Positions 52,600 through 61,500 of a stretch of 64,000 bases of DNA are shown in pieces; positions within the stretch are counted from its first letter, which is position 1, and the number at the start of each line of letters is the position of its first letter. Position numbers and translations under genes: made by a program. Under the pieces are notes generated by a model. The model was not told the origin of the DNA, made no database searches, and saw nothing but the letters and a program-made list of their open reading frames with translations. This DNA is from Elusimicrobia bacterium RIFOXYA2_FULL_47_53 (lineage in GTDB: Bacteria > Elusimicrobiota > Endomicrobiia > Endomicrobiales > XYA2-FULL-47-53). The stretch spans positions 1-64,000 of the forward strand of contig MGVE01000017.1 of NCBI GenBank assembly GCA_001800315.1, in the 5' to 3' direction.

Positions 52600-55500
52600 A
52601 TGAACATTCAAAAACTTAAGCGGAAGCTGATGGAAGGCGTTGCCCGGCCGGTCTGGGGAACTCTTAACGCTCCGGTGCCGGTTCTTCTGGAAACGGCCTC
52701 GGAGTATTTTAGCTTTATCCGCGCGGTAGCTATTGTCACGGTCACATGCTTTATCGTCTCCTCAATAGCGGGGCCGGCCATTGCCCAGGTTTCGCAGGTG
52801 GCGGAGGAAAACAGAAAATACGCGCAGGTTTTTGATGATTTCGTTCTTCCCTATACGGCCGCCCGCATTACAGGAGCAAGCTATTCCGCCAGCCCCAGGG
52901 TTGTAATTCAGATACAGGACCTTCACTGTCACGGCGAAGTTCAGCGCAATATAAACAGGGTTTTAAGCCTTGTAAACGAGAAGTATCCGGTCTCAAAGAT
53001 CTATCTTGAGGGCGCCTATGGTTCTGTTGACACCTCCTGGCTTAATGCCATATCTGATAAAGAAATGCGGCAGGCTGTCGTTGAATCCCTCGTGGATCAG
53101 GGCAAGCTGACCGGCGTTGAATATTTCTCCGCTTCAGGAAACTCAGTTCCGGTTATGGGGCTTGAGGATAAGGATATATATAACGCAAACCTTTTGCGTC
53201 TTGGCAGGATACTTGATAGCCAAGCGGATGTGGATAAGGCGCTTTCAGGAATTGAGTTGGAGCTTGCAAGGCTTAAAGCCAGGTACTACAACCCTAAACA
53301 AAAGGCGCTTGACATTCTATCTGCCAAATACAGAAAGGAAGAGGTAAAAACCAACGATTTCTACCGCGAGCTTAAAAAATTAGGCGATAAAAACGGACTT
53401 GACATATACGAGTACAGGAATATGACGGCATTTCTCGGGCTTATGGAGCTTGAGAAAGAGCTCAACTACAAGAGGATAAGCCGCCAGCTGCAGGAGTTTA
53501 TAATAACACTCAAACAGCGCCTTCCCTACGACGCCTACAAGGTGCTTCTTGAAAAAATGAACGATTTCTCGCGTTTAGACGAGCTCTATGTTTACCTTAT
53601 TAAACTTGACCGCGATTTTAAGTTGGGACTTTCTAATACATTCCCGAATCTGAGCACTTTTTTCGCTTATATTGACGCAAGCCAGAAGGTAAATCCAGTT
53701 AATCTCGTTAATGAAGAGAGAAGGTTTGTGCGGGAACTGCAGAAAAAGCTTTCCGCCAATGCCACCGAGAAAGAAGTGGTTTTTATAGCGGATTTCTATT
53801 CAACACTTGCGGAATACTATACAAACCGCCTGACAGCGGAAGATTATGAATACTATTTGAAAAATGAAAGAGAATTTAAGGTATTGTGGTCCAAGTATTC
53901 GGATTCCTACTATTTGTCCGGATTAGAACCCTTTAACGCCATTCTTAACGACTACTATGTCGCCAACATTGAGCGCAACAGGCGTTTTGTCAAGAATATT
54001 CTATCGGCCTCGGATACCCCGGCTGGAACAGAGGCGTCGCCTTATGTTAATAGTGTTTCTGAAACGCTGAAATCACTGAAAAATGCGACTGAAATTGACA
54101 TTGTAGTAACCGGAGGTTTCCATACTTTAGGGTTGAGCGAACTGCTTGCGGAAAAGAATATTTCGTACCTTGTAATAACCCCTAATGTCACAAAGGACAC
54201 AAAGTATGCCAGCGATGTCTATAACGCTCTGGCTAAACAACAGTTCAAAGTTCTATTAGGAGAGGAGAGGCCTTCAACCTCGGCCCAAATCCAGGGCCAA
54301 ACGACCGATCGTTTTGCTAAGAACACGCCGCAGAAAGGCGCGTTAGCGTTGCCGGTTATTTCTGGAGATGAATGGGATGCGGGTTACATCCATTCCGCCA
54401 CCTTGGCTCAAGGTGGTTTAGGGGCACTTGTCAAAGCGAACAGCGATCCGAATTCAGTCGTAGGCCAAATCAACCGTGAAATTTTAAAGGACGGCAGAAT
54501 TAAGATGTCTTACAATGGCGAAAATGAGTATTCACTCCGCGACGGCAGTTACGGTAAAATAATACAAAAATACACCGTTACTCCGGAAGGTAATGTGGAG
54601 ATCGTTGGTTCAAGCGAATTCTCGTCAAAGCCCCAGGCGTTTGGCCTGACCAGCAAAACCCAGCTGATTAGCGAAGTCTATATTTCCATGCTTTCGGTAG
54701 GCGTGTCAGCCGTTCCTTTTATGAAATTAGCCGAGTACACCTTGGCTTTTCAGAATATGTCGGTAAAGGCGCTTGATAACTTAGTCGGCAAGTCAAGAAG
54801 TTATGACGGCAAAACTTTCAAAATAGTTAATGATAGCAGGCTTGAACCCGCCAGTCAAAAGGCTCTTGCCGCGCTAAAGACAAAATTGTTGGAGAGAAGA
54901 ACTGAGTTAAGGCAAATTACCGAGAAATTCGCCCCGGAAAACACAAACGGTAGAATGCCGGTCACTATCAATGTTGTAGAGGGCGATGTGCTGCCTATTG
55001 ACGATGATTCTCTCGCTTTTGCTACCGTTAAACTGGATAACGGCACGCTTGTTTTATATATCACGGAAGGGCTTTTGAAGAGTATTTCCAGGATTCCGGC
55101 CGGCGACAAGAAGGAAAGGATTATTAAGTCGCTGTTGCAGTGGGAATTGTCCGAGTATATTTATCTTAACGTGGCGGATAACGCGCTTGAAACAAAGGAC
55201 GGGCTCGGCCGTGTGGTAAGCCTGACTTATCGCGATTTCTACAATAAAGAGATGAAAGAAGCGCAGGTTAAAGGGGATAAGTGGGAGTTCGCGGAACTCT
55301 TTGCTTTTGCAGATAGGGAAAGGGCCAAACTGCAAAAGCTGGTCTATGAAGAAGCCAAGCGGGTTACATTGGTTCCGTCCACCAGAAACTCAATAGATAA
55401 AATTTCCGATCCGGTTGAAAAGAGGCAGGCTTACGCGGCAGCAATAAGGTCTGCGGTTAGAGCATGGACAATCTCGTATTTGAACGAATACAAGAAGGAG

Positions 55501-58500
55501 CGCGCGGGTGATTTAGTCGCGTTAGTTGGAGAAATTACTCCTTCAAGTTTCTACAGGAACGCCGAGAGCGATGAATATGTGTTCGCGGTTGAAGAAAATG
55601 CCAGGGCGTTATCTTTAGATGACTTGATTGCGGGGATAAGAGAAAAACTTGTCAATGATCAGCTTTTGGGGCTTGGTATCGCGAAGGGCAGTCAGGAGGA
55701 GAAGGATTTCTTTAGATTGGAAGCGAGAATACCTGAAGCTTTTTATTCTATAAGCAATGAGTTTAATAATCTTATGCCCGTTAAGGCGGTTTTAACAAAA
55801 TTAGAGGGGCCGCAGGATGCATTGACGGCTGCCGAGTTAAAGAATACGGACTTAGCGCGTAGCATTCAGGTCAAAGTTGTAATGAATGAGTTGAGTGACA
55901 AGGCCAATAAAATCAAGGCCGATCTTGTCCAAAAAGTGCTTCCGGCACAGATATACCGAAATATTCCAACAGCTTCCATTTTGGATCCTCTTATTAACAG
56001 GCTGAATATTAGCCAGTCGTTTGCCAAATTCTTTACGGTTATTCTTGCCCCGGGCTGGGAAACCATTGCCCTGTATTTCGCGTTTAACGCGTTTGGCTTT
56101 GGATGGGCGGTTCTTGGTTTTGCTTTTGCTCATACCATAGTGGACTGGGTTGTAAGAACCAATCAGGATGGATTGGCAAAGGCATTCAGCATTAATAATC
56201 TGAAAAGCGATATAAGTAAGTTCTCTGTTCGGTTGCTCCTCGCGGGCGCTTTTGTGGTTCCTTTTGAATTTTTCTCTCCTATAGCGGCCGGAGTAATAAG
56301 CTTTATTACTCACGCGGTATACAATTATGCCGTTCTCAGTAGAGGGTGGTCGCTGCCCCTGGCCTCTTTGACAACCCCAGCTTTTGATCTCAATAAAGAA
56401 AATAGAAAATTGCGGATATATAGATTCCTTGACGAAAAATGTGGCATCAGAACGGATAAGTTGAACTCTAAAGAAGTTTTCTGGAAGGACGGTGTTAGAA
56501 CTAATTTATATACCTGGATAGCTCGCAGGAGACTGCTTCCGGAAAGCACATTAACTGTCGCTTGGGGCGCTGCCCTTTCTGATGCGGCCTATATAAAGAG
56601 TCTTGATAAATCTAAATTAAGAGATTTTGCGGCCCAACAGGGTATTGATATTACAAATAGCAGGCAACCATGGGCTGATGTGACAAACTTATATCAGGAA
56701 AAATCAAGATTCTTTTCTTTGCTGCGTTCGGAATTATTTGGCTCAAAAAATATGACTTTTGACGAACTTAAATTTATTCCTGTCAGGGTAAACGATAAAG
56801 GCGAGTTTGAAATCATAGAATACCTGCTTGAAACAACAGATAAGAACGGTAACGATAAAACCTGGGTCTCTCGTGAGTTTGGATTAACTCCGTCAAAATA
56901 TTATTACGATAAGAAGCTTATGAAAGTGTCAATTAGACAGTATATTGACGGCTATTCGGCTGTTAAACAAGAATTGGATGAGAAAAATTTGTTCTATGAA
57001 GAAGAGCTTGACAGGCTGATTGAAACCGGCGAAATAAGTAATATTGGAAGATTCGGCAATATTATAAAGCCCGCTGTGATAGCGGTAGGTACATTCTTCT
57101 CAACAATGTTTTTAAGCGGCACGAGCTATGCGGCACAGGTTATTCAAAAAGGGGACAGCCTGTGGAAAATAGCTAAAAATCAATTGATAAATTCGGGCAT
57201 TTCGTCTCCCAGAAATGCCCAGATTTCTGAAATGGTAGACAAAATAAAGGAAGTAAATCCAGCCATTAATCCTAATCTGCTAAGAATTGGCCAGGAAATA
57301 AATGTTGATGTGGCGGAAAAAGTTCAGCCGAGTGTTCAGCCGCTTGTTGAAGCTGTAGCGAATACTCCGCAGGCCGCTGAAACTGCAGCCCAGGCAGTCA
57401 CAAATGTTTCAGCTAACGCAGCGCCGGCGGCTGATGTCGTTTCTCAGGCACTTCCGCAGGTAGCCGATGCCGCATCAAAACTTGCCGATTTTTATCAGGC
57501 TGTAGAGCCGGGCGCAAGGCAAGGCGCTGAAATTGCATATCCTGTCGTAAATGCAGTTCAGAATGCCGTGCCAGCCGTCAATACAGCCGTGCCTTCCGTT
57601 AACATGTTTGATTCACTGGTAACATCAATGCAATCCACAATTTTAGATGCTTTTACATACATTCAATCTATCGGTCAGTCATATCCGTCAATTGCGGCGA
57701 CAGTGGGAATAATAGCGATCGCGGTCGGAGTAGTCTTTTTGGGATACAAGGCATTCTTGCGAAATAAGGCAGTTGAAACTCTTGTTTTTAGGACAAAAGA
57801 TGAGGGGCTGAGAAGTAAGAACTTAACTTGGCTGTATGAATCTAATAGGCCAATAGCCTTAAATACTGCTGCAAAAGACTACACATTAAATAATGTCAGG
57901 GAAATAATAAAAATAAACAGGCAGAGTAAAAATGGTGTTGAAGGGTTAAGCGGTGGGAAGATAAAAGTTGATTACAGCGACTCAGTGTTGAAGCAATATT
58001 CTATTTATGAACTCTCAAGGCTTGTTGAGGAGATAATAAGGCCCCAGCTAAGCACAGGATCAAAAATCAGGCTTAGTGTGATAAACGACTTAAAGCGCGC
58101 GCCCGGAGTTTCAATCAGTCTGCTTTACAGAGTTACAAACGGAGCATTTGGAAGTGTCTCGCTTAATCTTGCGGGCCATCCCGAGGCACGGTTGTTGTAC
58201 GAGCAGGCCGGCATTTTCTTTGATTCCGGTTTAATAGTTCCGTTGTTAGCCATTGGAAAAGAGCTTTATGGCGCATCTTACGAGTTCCCCGAACCTAAAG
58301 ATGTCGGACAAGAAGAAAGTATGAAAGAACAGGAATCCGTTCTTGCAAAGTCTCTGGAGACGGCCAGAAGAGTAGCCGCTCAGGAAAAAAAGATAGAGAA
58401 GCCTAATGAAATGGATGCTCTCGCCTCTGAGGTTGTGACCTATATGCACGAAAAGGCGCGCTCCGGAATTCTGCTTCCTTGGCCGGTGTTTTCATTCCTA

Positions 58501-61500
58501 TATAAACGCGGTTTTTTCAAAAAGTCGGCAGAAAAGTTCAGGTACGCCGCCGAGGGCCAGCGCAGGTTTACAATGCCGGAGTTGTTGGTAAGCGGCAGGG
58601 TAGCTAAGCTCGCCTCAGTTAGGCTTGCGGCTATGGGAAAGGGTGACGCTGAAACTAAGAAAAAAGAGCTTGAGATTGAGCGCGCCAAGGCTGAGCCTGA
58701 TGCCGCAATAATCAATGAACTTGAGCGTTCAATTGACATGATTGAAGCCAATGGGAAAATTGAAGCTTTAAGAAAAGAATTAGATTCTATAAACGCCGAC
58801 ATTAAAAAACAGGCCAAACAGGGAGTTGACAATCCGCTGAAGGGCAATGCGCGCAAGGGTGCTATAGAGTTTGAGATTGAAAGGAGTGAATTCAATCTGC
58901 TTAATATGAAGTATCAAGTTCAGAGCGAAATTAGAAACGAGTTTATTGCTAAGTACCAGGCGCTTGCGAAAAAAGAAGTCGGCGATATGGATTTCTCTTC
59001 CTATGACAAGCTGTTTAATAATATAGTTGACAAGATTAATATAGTTGTTAAAGCCGCCGGCAATGATAAGGATATAGCCGATTTAAGCGAGATGCTCGGC
59101 CTTCCGTTAGAGGTGGTTGTGGGAGCCATTGAAGGGCACCGTATCGGCAGCGATAAACTTTATTTGGTAAACAGGTTAATAAAAGAACTGAATAGATACG
59201 GAAGCAAATACTCCTCCGCGCTTGAGATGCTTAACTACTACAAGTACGATGTTGAGGCAAGGGACTTTGTGGCTGGCCTTGTGAAAAACGCGGACACCAT
59301 AATACCGGATTCGTTTGTAAAGTCAAATCCCGCGTATTTCTATGAATGGTTTAGAATTTCCTTGCAGGCTTTCATGGGCCTCGGCATCTATGTGCTTCCG
59401 GCCTTAATATTTTACGGCACAGCTTTTGTGTTTATGCCCATTCCGATTATTTTCGGGGTAATATTCGGATTGATAACCTATTATGTCGCATGGGCTCCGG
59501 CGCACAAGTTCTCTCTTCATGTGACGGGTGTTTTTGTAAAATGGTTCGGCAGGGGCGTAAGGGGTCACGAGAGAATAAAATATATTGACAGATATATTGA
59601 CGACAAATATACGGCAGATGTTCCTTTGAGGGTTTCCAATGTAATCTCAAAGATTAGTGCGAGCGAGGATGATTTTGATGTTGCAATAAAATATCTCAGG
59701 CAGACTCTTGAAAGGGATATAGCGTTACTTAAAAGGCATCCTAATAATCTTGAATTTAACATAATAATCAGGTCTGATACCAATCCGTATAAGAGCGCGA
59801 GAAACAAGGAGATTGTTGACTATGAAATGAAGGTTATGCGGGAACTTATTGAGGAATACCGTGAGGAACTTCCCAATCTCAATATAGGCTATTTTAATAT
59901 GGGCGCAAGGGAATGGGTTAATAACACTAATGGCAAACTAGGTCAGGGCGGTTTTGGAATGAAAGCGGGTGGTATTGCCCTTCAGATGCAGTTGTTTGAA
60001 GAGGGATATACCAAATCAAGAATATATGTTGATGAGTCACACGAACATTCCATGCGTGACAACCCAGTCTTCTGTGCGGTTGTTGCAACAGATCTTGCTA
60101 AGATGCTGGGGCATGAAAAATCCCATGACACGAGAGATAAAGCGGCAAGGGGTGAACTCAATGAGAGTATTCATAGAGATATTCTTGCCGGTAATGACTT
60201 AAAGCTGACAAAAGATTACGGTTACAGAGATACGCTTTCATTGCTTTCTGATGATAAGAATATAGTGCTTGAGGTTGGAGAAACTGACAAAATGCTCGCC
60301 ATAATGCTTCATCCGGCTAACAAACATATAGTTATGACAACTCCTCACATTGTGGTAACGCCGCCATATATAGATGGTGTTCCGCAATCAAGCTGGTGGT
60401 GGAAACTTATGAAGGTCTCGCGGGATATTCATAACGAATTTAACGCCCGCCTGATGGCTAGTATTTACGGCAATGGATCTGCTTTCTTCGGGAAGGGGGT
60501 CGTAAGACAGGGTAAGTATTATCAAAATGTCTTCAAAAGAGAGACGCTTTCTATAGCCAGAATACTTTCTCATGATTGGCAGGAATCAATATTCAGTGTT
60601 TACACTGAAGCGCTCTACGGGTCACTGAATTATAGCGTTGAGATTCTGCAAAAGTCTGAAGATGAAATGCTTCTGCAGGTGAATCTTAACGACGATACCA
60701 GATTTGTTAAGATAGTTTTTGACAGAAAAAAAGGCCAGGTAGAGGTTTATGAAGAGGATTACGCAGGCGGGGATGGTAAATTTACTCTTGCGAAGGTCTT
60801 TTTGCTGAAAGATATATGCGTAAGTACCGAGTTTAACGATCTGGCCGGCATATTAAAGCTTTCGCCGGAGGCGGCCAAAGATTTTAAAGAGCTCCAGAGT
60901 AAGGAAGTTCTTAGAGTTTACGATTTAGTGTCATCTGGAGAATTGAAGAAAGTGAAAGATGAGAAGGATAAGAAAGAGTTTATAAGTAAAAAGTTGTCTG
61001 AATTTGAAAATCTGAGAGGTGTATCTAATCTCAGTGCTGCTGAAAAAGAAAAAGCGGTAGAGAATTACAAAAATGATTTGCTCGCGGCTTTTGATAAGAA
61101 ACATATTTTGGACAAGAAAATCGGGGCTCATATGGCGGAACTGGCCGAAAGAGCGGAGATTAAATTTAATGGCGACGCCCGCAAAATCGCGGAGTATATG
61201 TTGAGAAGAGGGAACGCTTATCAAAATCAACTGCTTGCCGAACTTAAATCGGCGGAACTGGCGAGGAATATCCCTATAATAAAAGCTCGTATGATTGATG
61301 AATTTGGCCACTTAATGACGATTGATCATGTGTCCAAGATTGTTACAAACTCTTACGGCAATTCTTACAGCATGGGAGAGCGCGATCAGCTAAATCCGCT
61401 GACCTATCTTATGAGAGATGCCAGATGGCTCCTGGGCGATATTCAGATGGCCAGGACAGAGCTTCCATATAAAGCATTTCTACCGCCTGCCCATCAAACG

